50,819 nucleotides of DNA from an uncultured Lachnospiraceae bacterium (GTDB lineage: Bacteria > Bacillota > Clostridia > Lachnospirales > Lachnospiraceae). The DNA lies in assembly GCA_910588125.1 (NCBI GenBank), contig CAJUPI010000015.1, positions 1-50,819 of the forward strand. Reading direction: 5' to 3'. This document shows, one piece after another, positions 1-7,688 of this stretch (the first letter of the stretch is position 1; each line of letters starts with the position of its first letter). A model generated the notes under the pieces. That model was not told where the DNA came from. It saw only the letters and a list, made by a program, of their open reading frames with translations, and searched no databases. Position numbers and translations under genes: made by a program.

Positions 1-8
1 CTCAGAGA

Positions 9-41
9 TTTAAGGACTTCTAAATCCCTGCAAAGTCAAAA
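9..41 (+). repeat. Dispersed repeat A, partial copy
   Basis: This 33-nt stretch (core CTAAATCCCTGCAAAG) matches 2434-2466 at 30 of 33 positions by eye. The second copy is the right arm of the long palindrome at 2266-2515. It lies at the window edge, so its full extent cannot be seen. It is probably half of a similar palindromic element. Confidence 0.6.
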
Positions 42-63
42 GCGGCAGACCATTTTTCCGCCT

Positions 64-119
64 CTTCCCGCTCCTTTTTCCCTGGCTGAGTATTCTCAGA
101 GCTAAACTTAATGACATTG
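64..119 (+). repeat. Dispersed repeat B, copy 1
   Basis: An arm reading CTTCCCGCTCCTTTTTCC is followed by GGCTGAG, the small palindrome CTGAG-TATT-CTCAG, and CTTAATGACATTG. The last 36 nt (84-119) match 37591-37626 at 33 of 36 positions. The same arrangement occurs in reverse orientation at 10625-10680, and a degenerate copy lies at 44108-44144. All copies are intergenic. Confidence 0.65.
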
Positions 120-134
120 GGGGGCCGGGGCTGT

Positions 135-164
135 TTATTTATCCTGGCGTTTGGCTTCGGTCAT
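135..164 (-). other. Nine-codon ORF with strong SD (gene remnant or leader)
   Basis: On the minus strand, AAAGAGGTGATT (167-178) is nearly the full complement of the 16S anti-Shine-Dalgarno tail. It stands a few bases before an ATG at 162-164. The frame reads MTEAKRQDK and then stops (TAA, 135-137), just before repeat B begins. This could be a leader peptide, or the start of a gene whose body was lost when the repeat arrived. No function can be assigned. The rest of 1-324 holds the two repeats and the AT-rich region upstream of yqeY. Confidence 0.3.
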
Positions 165-324
165 AGAATCACCTCTTTCATAATAGATGGGATATAGGGA
201 GATTTTATTATATCAATAATCGAAAAGGTGGTAAAGATGTGAGTCTCTTTGTCCATTGATGATATTAACGAGACAAAATGAAAATAGGATAGAAATATTA
301 ATAATTCAGGAAAGGATGATAGTT

Positions 325-774
325 ATGGGCAAAATAGATGTGGTAAGAGCAGCGATGGTAGAAGCGATGAAGGCGAAGGATAAGCCGAGAAAGGATGCTC
401 TTTCGATGCTGCTTTCGGCTCTCAAGAACGCGCAGATCGATAAGCGTGAAGATCTGACAGAAGAAGAGGAAAATGCCATTGTAAAAAAGGAGATCCGTCA
501 GACGCAGGAGACGTATGATACGGCTCCGGCGGACCGGGAGGATATCCGGTCAGAAGCAGCCGGCCGGATCGCCGTGTATAAGGAGTTTGCCCCGGAGGAT
601 ATGAGTGTGGAACAGATTCGGGAAGTGATCACCGGAGTGTTAAAAGAGCTGGGGATTGAGAAGCCGGTGAATGCGGATAAAGGAAAGATCATGAAGGTGC
701 TGATGCCGAAGGTCAAAGGAAAGGCGGATGGCAAATTGGTAAATGAGACATTGGCGGGGATGATGGGCAAGTAA
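325..774 (+). CDS. yqeY: GatB/YqeY domain-containing protein
   Basis: A 149-residue soluble protein of the YqeY family, a helical domain also found at the C-terminus of the amidotransferase subunit GatB. It is thought to bind tRNA, but its cellular role is not settled. The sequence shows the family pattern: an alpha-helical N-terminus (MGKIDVVRAAMVEAMKAKD), the segment ITGVLKELG, and the C-terminal VLMPKVKGKADGKLVN. Length is normal for the family. The frame is open upstream to 256, but the ATG at 325 is preferred because AGGAAAGGA lies at the right distance and the protein then begins like its homologues. It is monocistronic as far as can be seen, with 58 bases before the peptidase gene. Confidence 0.9.
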   Translation: MGKIDVVRAAMVEAMKAKDKPRKDALSMLLSALKNAQIDKREDLTEEEENAIVKKEIRQTQETYDTAPADREDIRSEAAGRIAVYKEFAPEDMSVEQIREVITGVLKELGIEKPVNADKGKIMKVLMPKVKGKADGKLVNETLAGMMGK

Positions 775-832
775 GGAAGGCTTGGGCAAAAGCTATATTA
801 AAAATCATTTAAGAATGCAGGAGGGATAACAG

Positions 833-2242
833 ATGTACAGAGAAAAGATTGAGGCGTATATGGCAGCTCACACACAGGAGATGGTAGAAGATATCTGCGA
901 GCTTTGCCGGATTAACAGTGAGAAGATGCCGGCGGAAGAGGATATGCCTTTCGGACCTGGTGCGGCGGAGTGTCTGGATGCAGCGCTGGATATGGCTGAA
1001 GGATATGGCTTTGAAGTACAGGATTATGACGGTTATGTGGGATGTGTGGATTTTGACAGTACGCTCCCCAAGCAGCTGGATATCCTGGCGCATCTGGATG
1101 TGGTGCCGGCCGGCGAGGGCTGGCAGGAGGCCGAACCTTTCCAGCCGGTGGTAAAGGAAGGTCTTCTTTATGGACGCGGTACTGCCGACGACAAGGGACC
1201 GGCAGTAGCGGCCTTGTATGCCATGCGTGCGATAAAGGAGCTGGGGATTCCGTTAAAGAAAAATGTCCGCCTGATTATGGGGACCGATGAGGAGTGCGGA
1301 AGTTCAGATATCCGGCATTATTATGCCATTGAACAGGAGGCGCCGATGACGTTCTCTCCGGACGGGCAGTATCCGGTGGTCAATGTGGAAAAAGGGCGGC
1401 TGGAAGGGCATTTTACAGCGGCTTTTGAAGTGTCCGAGGCGTTGCCAAGGCTGGTGAAGCTGGAAGCCGGGACTAAGGTGAATGTGGTACCGGGCAAAGC
1501 GAAGGCGATTGTGGAAGGATTGGATAGTTCCCTGCTGGAGGAGACGGCGGCTGCGGTACAGGCGGATACCGGGATTGCATTCCAGTTTGAGACGAATGGC
1601 CCGGTTTGTGAGATTACGGCGGTAGGGGCCGGAGCTCATGCTGCCAGACCGCAGGAGGGGAACAATGCGATCACCGGATTATTGACGTTTTTGTGTCGGT
1701 TGCCGCTGGCAGAATGCGCCCAGAAGGAGTATCTGAAAAAGATGCTGGCACTGATGCCGCATGGCGATGTGAATGGCAAGGCACTGGGAGTGGCGATGGA
1801 GGATGAAGTATCCGGGCTTCTGACATTGGCCTTTTCAATGCTGACAGTGGATGCGTCCGGATTGGCCGGACAGTTTGACAGCCGAGTACCCGTCTGCGGC
1901 AATGAGGATAATATGCTGAAGGTGGTTAAGGAGAAGATGGCGGCGGAAGGGCTGACTTTGCATAACGATTCTATGCTGCCTCCGCATATGGTGGACGCGG
2001 ATTCCCTGTTTGTGAAGACATTGCTGCGGGTATATGAGGACTATACTGGGAAAGAGGGAAAATGTCTTTCTATCGGAGGAGGGACCTACGTGCATAACTT
2101 GAAAAACGGGGTTGCTTTTGGCGCGTCCATGCCTGAGACGGATAACCGGATGCATGGTGCGGATGAGTTCGCGATCGTGGAGGAGCTGGTGACAAGTGCG
2201 AAGATGTTCGCACAGGTGATTGTGGATTTGTGCGGAGAATAG
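833..2242 (+). CDS. pepV: M20 family dipeptidase (PepV/Sapep type)
   Basis: A 469-residue zinc-dependent dipeptidase that cleaves unsubstituted dipeptides in the cytoplasm, feeding amino-acid pools. M20 landmarks are visible: first metal ligands in AHLDVVPAG (His87, Asp89), the bridging aspartate in GRGTADDKG (about 119-120), the general base and metal ligand in TDEECGSSD (Glu153, Glu154), Asp177 in SPDGQYP, and the C-terminal NRMHGADE histidine. The lid domain lies at about 185-385. Length is close to PepV of lactic acid bacteria (about 470). GGAGGG precedes the ATG. The gene runs convergently towards the NSS transporter, and the long palindrome lies between them and probably serves as their shared transcript end. 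Confidence 0.9.
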   Translation: MYREKIEAYMAAHTQEMVEDICELCRINSEKMPAEEDMPFGPGAAECLDAALDMAEGYGFEVQDYDGYVGCVDFDSTLPKQLDILAHLDVVPAGEGWQEAEPFQPVVKEGLLYGRGTADDKGPAVAALYAMRAIKELGIPLKKNVRLIMGTDEECGSSDIRHYYAIEQEAPMTFSPDGQYPVVNVEKGRLEGHFTAAFEVSEALPRLVKLEAGTKVNVVPGKAKAIVEGLDSSLLEETAAAVQADTGIAFQFETNGPVCEITAVGAGAHAARPQEGNNAITGLLTFLCRLPLAECAQKEYLKKMLALMPHGDVNGKALGVAMEDEVSGLLTLAFSMLTVDASGLAGQFDSRVPVCGNEDNMLKVVKEKMAAEGLTLHNDSMLPPHMVDADSLFVKTLLRVYEDYTGKEGKCLSIGGGTYVHNLKNGVAFGASMPETDNRMHGADEFAIVEELVTSAKMFAQVIVDLCGE

Positions 2243-2265
2243 GCTGCCAGAGAGAGATACGCCTG

Positions 2266-2515
2266 AAAAAAGCCGGTGGCGGAAAAACTTCCGGATAAAA
2301 AGCTTGCCTGTTTTGCTGGTTTCGGGATTAAGAAGTTCTAAAAGCTTTCAATTTTGCTAAATGCGAAATGAAAATGCATAAACTCGTTTCACTCAGACAG
2401 TATGCATTTTCATTTCAACGCAAAATCGAAAGCTTTAAGAATTTCTAAATCCCTGCAAAGGCAAAACAGGCAAGCTTTTTGTCCGGAAGTTTTTCCGCCA
2501 CTAGCTTTTTGCGGG
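2266..2515. repeat. Long imperfect palindrome, about 245 nt
   Basis: Two arms of roughly 110 nt pair with each other around a centre near 2390. Outer ends are GGCGGAAAAACTTCCGG and CCGGAAGTTTTTCCGCC; middle parts are AAGCTTGCCTGTTTTGC and GCAAAACAGGCAAGCTT; the innermost pair ATGAAAATGCATA and TATGCATTTTCAT flank a loop of about 20 nt. A small insertion (near 2360) and scattered mismatches make it imperfect. It fills the whole space between two convergent genes. It could be a MITE-like element or a bidirectional terminator. No transposase ORF fits inside. Confidence 0.75.
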
Positions 2516-2541
2516 CTGGTTATGGCGGATGGGAGTGTTTA

Positions 2542-3891
2542 TCAGCCGATTCCTCCGTATAGGATTCCCAGGATGAAGACAAAGATCGCCAGGGGGACAT
2601 AGATGTATTTTCCCAGGGTGCAGAACCACATGCCGAGCGGCTGCCGGCGCCCGGTGGACAGTTCTTGTCCGATTTCGTTCCATCCAAGGATATAATAGAT
2701 GGAAAAGGCGCCCAAAAGTGCGCCGAAGGGCACGACCAGGATAGTGATAAAGTCCATCCAGGCGCCGACTTTATTGCCGTCCTCGATAAACACCCCGATG
2801 CCAAAGGCAATGATTCCGCAGGCAGCGGCCATGGCGGAATGTGGCATGCCAAAGCGGGTCTGCCAGGATTCGCATACGGCCTCGAACATGTTGATGAGGC
2901 TGGTGATGCCGGCAAAGGCCACGGAGATGAAGAAAAACACGGCAAAAAGATTGCCCAGAGGCATTTTGGCGAATACCTGCGGCAGAGTGATGAACATCAG
3001 GGGAGGTCCGCTGGCCGGTTCGATGCCGAAGGCGAACACAGCCGGCATGATGGCCAGCCCGGCGAGCATGGCAGCCAGAGTGTCAAACACGGCTGTATAG
3101 ACGGATGCTTTGGGGATATCTTCTTCTTTTCCCAGATAGGATCCATAGACGATCATGCCAGAGCCAGTGATGGATAAGGAGAAGAATGCCTGTCCCATGG
3201 CCATCACCCAGGTGTCAGCCTGCAAAAGGTATTCCCATTTGGGAATGAACAAGAAGCGATAACCGTCGCCGGAGCCTTCAAGGAAAAACACCCGTACGGC
3301 GAGGATGACAAACAGGCCGAAGAAGGCCGGCATGAGGATTTTGTTGACCTTTTCGATTCCTTTGGTAGCTCCGGTTATCAAAAGTGTACAGGCCAGGACA
3401 ATAATCAGCAAATGGCAGGGAATATTGCCGAAGGCTGATGAAATATTGGCAAAAAAAGATCCTGGCTCCACGGCAAACAGGGAACCGGTGAGACTAGCTC
3501 CCAGGGCGCGCAGCACCCAGCCGAGGATCACGGAATAGCCGATGGCAATACCCAGAGAGCCTAACAAAGGGATCCATCCCAAAAGATAGCCGATCTTTCC
3601 TTGGCCGATCCGGTTCCAGCAATACTCATAGGAGCCCAGGGTTCCGGTCCGCGCCCGCCGTCCGATGGCAAATTCGGCCGAAAGCCCTACTAGCCCGAAT
3701 AAGGCGATGAAGAAAAAATAGGGGATCAGGAAGGCAGCGCCGCCATATTGTCCCAGACGATAGGGAAACAACCAGATATTCCCCATACCCACCGCAGAAC
3801 CGACACAGGCCAGTACAAAGCCCAGCGAATTTTGAAATCCGCCGTTTTGATGCGGTGCCTGGGAAGAGAGGGATGTTGTATTGGTTTTCAT
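2542..3891 (-). CDS. Neurotransmitter:sodium symporter (NSS/SNF) family transporter
   Basis: A 449-residue inner-membrane transporter of the LeuT-fold NSS family, which imports amino acids or related amines with sodium. The signature of the first, unwound helix is clear (GSAVGMGNIWLFPY, about residues 32-45), followed by about ten more hydrophobic helices. A further family stretch is FFSLSITGSGMIVYGSYL. Length suits an 11-helix bacterial NSS protein rather than the 12-helix animal type. Substrate cannot be read from the sequence. It is divergent from a LysR regulator, with 119 bases and a 17-bp palindrome between them, so regulation by that LysR protein is likely. It begins MKTNTTSLSSQ. Confidence 0.9.
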   Translation of the reverse strand: MKTNTTSLSSQAPHQNGGFQNSLGFVLACVGSAVGMGNIWLFPYRLGQYGGAAFLIPYFFFIALFGLVGLSAEFAIGRRARTGTLGSYEYCWNRIGQGKIGYLLGWIPLLGSLGIAIGYSVILGWVLRALGASLTGSLFAVEPGSFFANISSAFGNIPCHLLIIVLACTLLITGATKGIEKVNKILMPAFFGLFVILAVRVFFLEGSGDGYRFLFIPKWEYLLQADTWVMAMGQAFFSLSITGSGMIVYGSYLGKEEDIPKASVYTAVFDTLAAMLAGLAIMPAVFAFGIEPASGPPLMFITLPQVFAKMPLGNLFAVFFFISVAFAGITSLINMFEAVCESWQTRFGMPHSAMAAACGIIAFGIGVFIEDGNKVGAWMDFITILVVPFGALLGAFSIYYILGWNEIGQELSTGRRQPLGMWFCTLGKYIYVPLAIFVFILGILYGGIG

Positions 3892-3945
3892 GATAAAATC
3901 CTTTCTTCTGACGTCAATGAATTGAAAATCTTCTCCATTTACTAT

Positions 3946-3962
3946 ATACTATGGTTTAGTAT
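3946..3962. promoter_or_regulatory. Candidate LysR operator
   Basis: A perfect inverted repeat, ATACTA-TGGTT-TAGTAT, sits between the divergent NSS transporter and LysR genes. An interrupted dyad of this size (also readable as ATAC-N9-GTAT) in a divergent intergenic region is typical for LysR-family binding sites. Binding itself is inferred. Confidence 0.5.
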
Positions 3963-4010
3963 TTGTAAAACTAATAATTTTAATAAGGAGAATTAAAAAT
4001 TTCGATAGTC

Positions 4011-4946
4011 ATGGATATCAAAAACCTCGAGACATTTATACAGGTGGCGGAGCTTTCTAGCTTTACCAAGGCGGCAGAGAAGTCTGGTTATTCCCAATCC
4101 ACAGTATCTTTTCAGATTCGGCAGCTAGAAAAAAGCCTGGGGCTCCCGCTTTTTGAGCGAATCAATCATACAGTAACGCTGACGGCAAAGGGGCGGGAAG
4201 TACTTGCCTATGCTCATCAAATCCGCCGCCTGACACAGGAATTGGAAAAGCAGTTGCATAAAGAGCAGGAACAGATCAGCGGCCATGTCCGTATTGCGAT
4301 GGCAGATTCTCTGTGCAGCTGGCTGCTGAGAGGCGATTTTCAAAGCTTTCGGAGGCGCTACCCGGGAATTACCGTGAAAATCATCTCAGGCAGTACGGAA
4401 GAGATGTTTCGTCTGCTGAATCAAAATGAGGTGGATCTGGTCTATACCCTGGATAATCATATCTATGACCGGACATACCGGATTGCCAGCGAGGAAAAGG
4501 TCACGGTACATTTTGTCGCAGGTAGCGGATATTTTGGGGAGAGGAAGGAAAGAAAGCCAACGGATATCGAGCTGCTTTCTCTGGAAAGACTGGTCAAGCT
4601 GCCTTTTTTACTTACAGAGAAAGGGATGAGCTATCGGAGATTGATGGATGAAAAGCTGGCAGCGCAGTCGCTGGAGATCCGCCCGGTTCTTGAGACGGGC
4701 AATGCAGATCGGATCTGCCAGCTGGTGGCACAGGGAATGGGGATTTCTTTTTTGCCGGATTATGTGACAAAAGAGGCAGTGGAAGCTGGTTTGATTCGTT
4801 ATCTCTGTGTAGAAGGCTTTGAGATGGAGATATGGCGGCAGCTGCTCTATCATCACGATAAATGGGTCTCGCCGCCGATGCAGGCGGTGATGGAATATCT
4901 GGCAGAAAAGCAAGGGAATATATTATCCAAACAAAACCCCCAATAG
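4011..4946 (+). CDS. LysR family transcriptional regulator
   Basis: A 311-residue DNA-binding regulator. The N-terminal winged helix-turn-helix is textbook (MDIKNLETFIQVAELSSFTK, then AAEKSGYSQSTVSFQIRQLE, residues 1-43). It is followed by the linker helix and a two-lobed effector-binding domain (about 90-300). The effector is unknown. It is divergent from the NSS transporter and is its likely regulator. The ATG at 4011 gives the standard family start, but the nearest Shine-Dalgarno (AAGGAG, 3985-3990) is 20 bases away. An in-frame ATT at 3999 would have ideal spacing, so an unusual start four codons earlier cannot be excluded. The 3' end overlaps the convergent exporter gene by 24 bases. Confidence 0.9.
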   Translation: MDIKNLETFIQVAELSSFTKAAEKSGYSQSTVSFQIRQLEKSLGLPLFERINHTVTLTAKGREVLAYAHQIRRLTQELEKQLHKEQEQISGHVRIAMADSLCSWLLRGDFQSFRRRYPGITVKIISGSTEEMFRLLNQNEVDLVYTLDNHIYDRTYRIASEEKVTVHFVAGSGYFGERKERKPTDIELLSLERLVKLPFLLTEKGMSYRRLMDEKLAAQSLEIRPVLETGNADRICQLVAQGMGISFLPDYVTKEAVEAGLIRYLCVEGFEMEIWRQLLYHHDKWVSPPMQAVMEYLAEKQGNILSKQNPQ

Positions 4947-5432
4947 GCCGTACGACAATAGGGACATGATCACTGTGGCGATGATAATTCCCAGCAGGAT
5001 GGCAGGGAAGGATTTGCGGATCTTCATATGAAGCAGGGAGGCTACCAGAGAACCAGTCCAGGCGCCGGTTCCCGGCAATGGGATGCCAACGAAGAGAACC
5101 AGTCCCCAGAAGCCGTAGGTTTCCACCTGCCCTTTATGCTTATCGGCCTTTTCCCGTACCCAGAGTGCGATGCGATCCAGGACGGGCAGTTGTTCCATGA
5201 TATCCAGCACCTTTTCAATCAGCAGCAGGATAAAGGGGATCGGCAACAGGTTGCCGGCGATGCAGATAGGAATCGCCCGCAGGATGGGCACGTTCAAAAG
5301 AGCAGGGGAAGCGGCTAAAAGCCCACCTCTCAGCTCCAGGATGGGAATCATGGAAATGATGAAAATGATGGCTTCTCCGGAAACCTTTCCGCCTAAAGCG
5401 GCGGTGAGCCATTGTACCAGGGAATCAGTCAT
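4923..5432 (-). CDS. Small multidrug export family membrane protein (PF06695)
   Basis: A 169-residue integral membrane protein of the COG2426/PF06695 family, annotated as putative small multidrug exporter. Function is poorly supported experimentally. Family features are the PILELRGG motif near residue 31 and GIPLPGTGAWTG around 115-126, plus four to five hydrophobic helices. It starts at an ATG behind GAGGAC. The gene ends inside the last 24 bases of the convergent lysR gene, so the two transcripts must overlap at their 3' ends. No terminator is visible between them. Confidence 0.8.
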   Translation of the reverse strand: MTDSLVQWLTAALGGKVSGEAIIFIISMIPILELRGGLLAASPALLNVPILRAIPICIAGNLLPIPFILLLIEKVLDIMEQLPVLDRIALWVREKADKHKGQVETYGFWGLVLFVGIPLPGTGAWTGSLVASLLHMKIRKSFPAILLGIIIATVIMSLLSYGLLGVLFG

Positions 5433-5635
5433 AATAAGTCCTCGTTTCTTCTTAAAAAGAGTATGTATTATAGTTTAATTAAATGTCTATTGTACTTTAA
5501 CATTATATGCAATATCGGTAAAAAATTCAATGACAATTCTTTTTTGAGTGGAACTTTGTGAAAATCGGGGATATTTCTTTTGGAAGAAGTGTGATAGACT
5601 TAGGAGAAGTTTAGAAAAGGAGTTTACCTGCAAAG

Positions 5636-7552
5636 ATGAAGCGTTTGTGGAAAATACTGGGACATCTTATGATAACGGCATTGCTTATTAATCTTCTGAT
5701 CGAACTTATCAGCCGGAAATCACTTTCTTCTCTGATCGGATACGCGTTGGGGAATCCGCTGGTATTTTTGATGAATACCCTGTTGGTGCTGGCGCCTTTT
5801 TTGTGGGTGTTTTTTGTGCGCCGCAAATTCTTTGCTGTCTCGGTGACCGGTTTTTTGTGGGCACTGGCGGGAATAGCAAACGGAGTGCTTTTGTTGTTTC
5901 GCACGACGCCTTTTACGGCTACGGATTTGAGGATGATTCCCTATGCGGCGGCGCTTCTGACGACATATTTGACCTGGCCTCAAATCGTGTTGGGGGCAGC
6001 CGCTTTTGTGCTGGCGATGCTGGCATGTGCGGTGGCGTGGAGAAAGGCGCCTATGGATCGGCAGCCGGTTAACCTGACGCAGTCGGCCTGTGTGACAGCA
6101 GTAGGGCTGGCAGTTATCTGGGGTTTTTTAAATCTGGCAATGATGAGCGGCCTGGTGGCAGTACACTTCGGAAATATCGGCCAGGCGTATCAGACGTATG
6201 GCTTTCCTTATTGTTTTGCGAATTCTCTTTTTAACACCGGGATTGCCAGGCCGGACACCTATGATCGCGAAGTGGTGGCGGAGCTGGAAGCTGAGTCGCT
6301 AAGGCCCGAGAAACTCTATTCTCTGGAAAATAATAAAACCCCCAACATCATTATGGTGCAGCTGGAGTCCTTTTTTGATCCGACGCTCTGGCAAAAGAAT
6401 CCGGTAGACAAAGATCCGATTCCCTTTTTTCGTTATCTGGTACGGGACTACCCTTCCGGCTATCTGAGTGTGCCTTCGGTGGGGGCGGGGACGGCAAACA
6501 CAGAATTTGAGTGCATTACCGGTATGAACCTGGACTTTTTCGGGCCAGGCGAATATCCATACAAGACGGTGCTGCAAAAAACGGCCTGTGAGAGCATGGC
6601 CTTTACCATGCGCGGTTTAGGTTATCGCGCCCATGCCATCCACAACAATGAGGGCACTTTTTATGATCGTCACAAGGTATTTGCCCAGCTGGGATTTGAG
6701 ACCTTTACACCCATCGAATATATGGGGCGGATCGAGAAAAATCCTACCGGCTGGTGCCGGGACGAGGTGCTGGTCGATGAGATTTTTAAGGCGCTCGATT
6801 CCTCGGTGGGACAGGATTTTATCTATACCATCTCGGTGCAGGGCCATGGAAAATACCCCTCTTTCGCGTATTATTGTGAACAGATTCACGATATGGATCG
6901 ATTCCTCAAAAAACTGGTCTATCGTCTGGCCCGCCGCCGGGAGCCTACGGTGTTGGTGCTCTATGGAGACCACTTGCCGGGCTTTGAATGGACTCAGGAG
7001 GAGATGAAGAATCGTTCTTTGTATCAAACTCAGTACGTTATCTGGAATAATCTGGGACTGCCGGATGTGAAGCGTGATTTGGAAGCTTATCAGCTGACCT
7101 CACAGGTGTTAAATCTTTTAAATATTCACGAGGGAACCATGCCTCGTTTCCATCAGCATTATCTGAAGCGGAGCGTCATGGAGCAGGAGGAGTATCTGGA
7201 GGCCATGAAGCTTTTGGAATATGATATTCTCTATGGAAAGCAGGAGGTATATGGCGGAGATTCTCCTTTTGAGGCTACAAAGCTGGAGATGGGGACGATA
7301 CCCATTCTGCAGAAGGAGACAAGCCATCAGTCAGGGCGGATTGTAGTCTATGGGGAAAATTTCAATTCTTATTCGACGATCTGTGTTGATGATAAGCCGC
7401 TGGAGACGGTGTTGGTCGGGCAGGATTGCCTGACAGCAGACGATGAGTTATGGGGAGAAGGCAAGGAAATCACGGTTCAACAGATTGGCCGCGACAAGGT
7501 ATCTTTGGGAAGTGCACGACGCCTGTATAGAGAGAAAACAAAAAAGCCTTGA
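5636..7552 (+). CDS. LTA synthase family sulfatase-fold membrane enzyme
   Basis: A 638-residue membrane enzyme resembling lipoteichoic acid synthase, which polymerises glycerol phosphate from phosphatidylglycerol outside the membrane. Residues 1-200 contain about five hydrophobic helices. The extracellular sulfatase-fold domain follows, with the metal-binding Glu244 in MVQLESFF, the probable nucleophile Thr286 in GAGTANTEFE, and Asp445-His446 in YGDHLPG. The substrate could be a related phosphoglycerol polymer. A further 90 or so residues (about 545-638, containing GRIVVYGENFNSYSTICVDD) look like a small beta-sandwich of IPT/TIG type, absent from classical LtaS. AAAAGGAG lies 13 bases before the ATG. 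Confidence 0.85.
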   Translation: MKRLWKILGHLMITALLINLLIELISRKSLSSLIGYALGNPLVFLMNTLLVLAPFLWVFFVRRKFFAVSVTGFLWALAGIANGVLLLFRTTPFTATDLRMIPYAAALLTTYLTWPQIVLGAAAFVLAMLACAVAWRKAPMDRQPVNLTQSACVTAVGLAVIWGFLNLAMMSGLVAVHFGNIGQAYQTYGFPYCFANSLFNTGIARPDTYDREVVAELEAESLRPEKLYSLENNKTPNIIMVQLESFFDPTLWQKNPVDKDPIPFFRYLVRDYPSGYLSVPSVGAGTANTEFECITGMNLDFFGPGEYPYKTVLQKTACESMAFTMRGLGYRAHAIHNNEGTFYDRHKVFAQLGFETFTPIEYMGRIEKNPTGWCRDEVLVDEIFKALDSSVGQDFIYTISVQGHGKYPSFAYYCEQIHDMDRFLKKLVYRLARRREPTVLVLYGDHLPGFEWTQEEMKNRSLYQTQYVIWNNLGLPDVKRDLEAYQLTSQVLNLLNIHEGTMPRFHQHYLKRSVMEQEEYLEAMKLLEYDILYGKQEVYGGDSPFEATKLEMGTIPILQKETSHQSGRIVVYGENFNSYSTICVDDKPLETVLVGQDCLTADDELWGEGKEITVQQIGRDKVSLGSARRLYREKTKKP

Positions 7553-7621
7553 AATTCGGGCGGCTGGCGCTTTTGGGCGGCGTTACATTGTGGTATCTGC
7601 AATGCCGATATGGGGATTTAC

Positions 7622-7650
7622 TTGAGAATCTCTGCTATTTATGATAGACT
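7622..7650 (+). promoter_or_regulatory. Promoter for metY
   Basis: TTGAGA (7622-7627) and TAGACT (7645-7650) are separated by 17 bases, a good sigma-A promoter, about 38 bases before the metY start. No SAM riboswitch or T-box lies between it and the gene. Confidence 0.55.
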
Positions 7651-7688
7651 ATTTTTAAATTTTTTACAAGATAAAGGAGGACAACAGT

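Noticed and set aside
4187..4200. GGGGCGGGAAG inside the LysR gene, like the repeat B arm
   Set aside because: It lies within a conserved coding region and lacks the GGCTGAG core, so it is most likely chance.
7553..7688. Possible SAM riboswitch before metY
   Set aside because: The promoter leaves only about 35 transcribed bases before the gene, too few for the aptamer, and no conserved core is seen.
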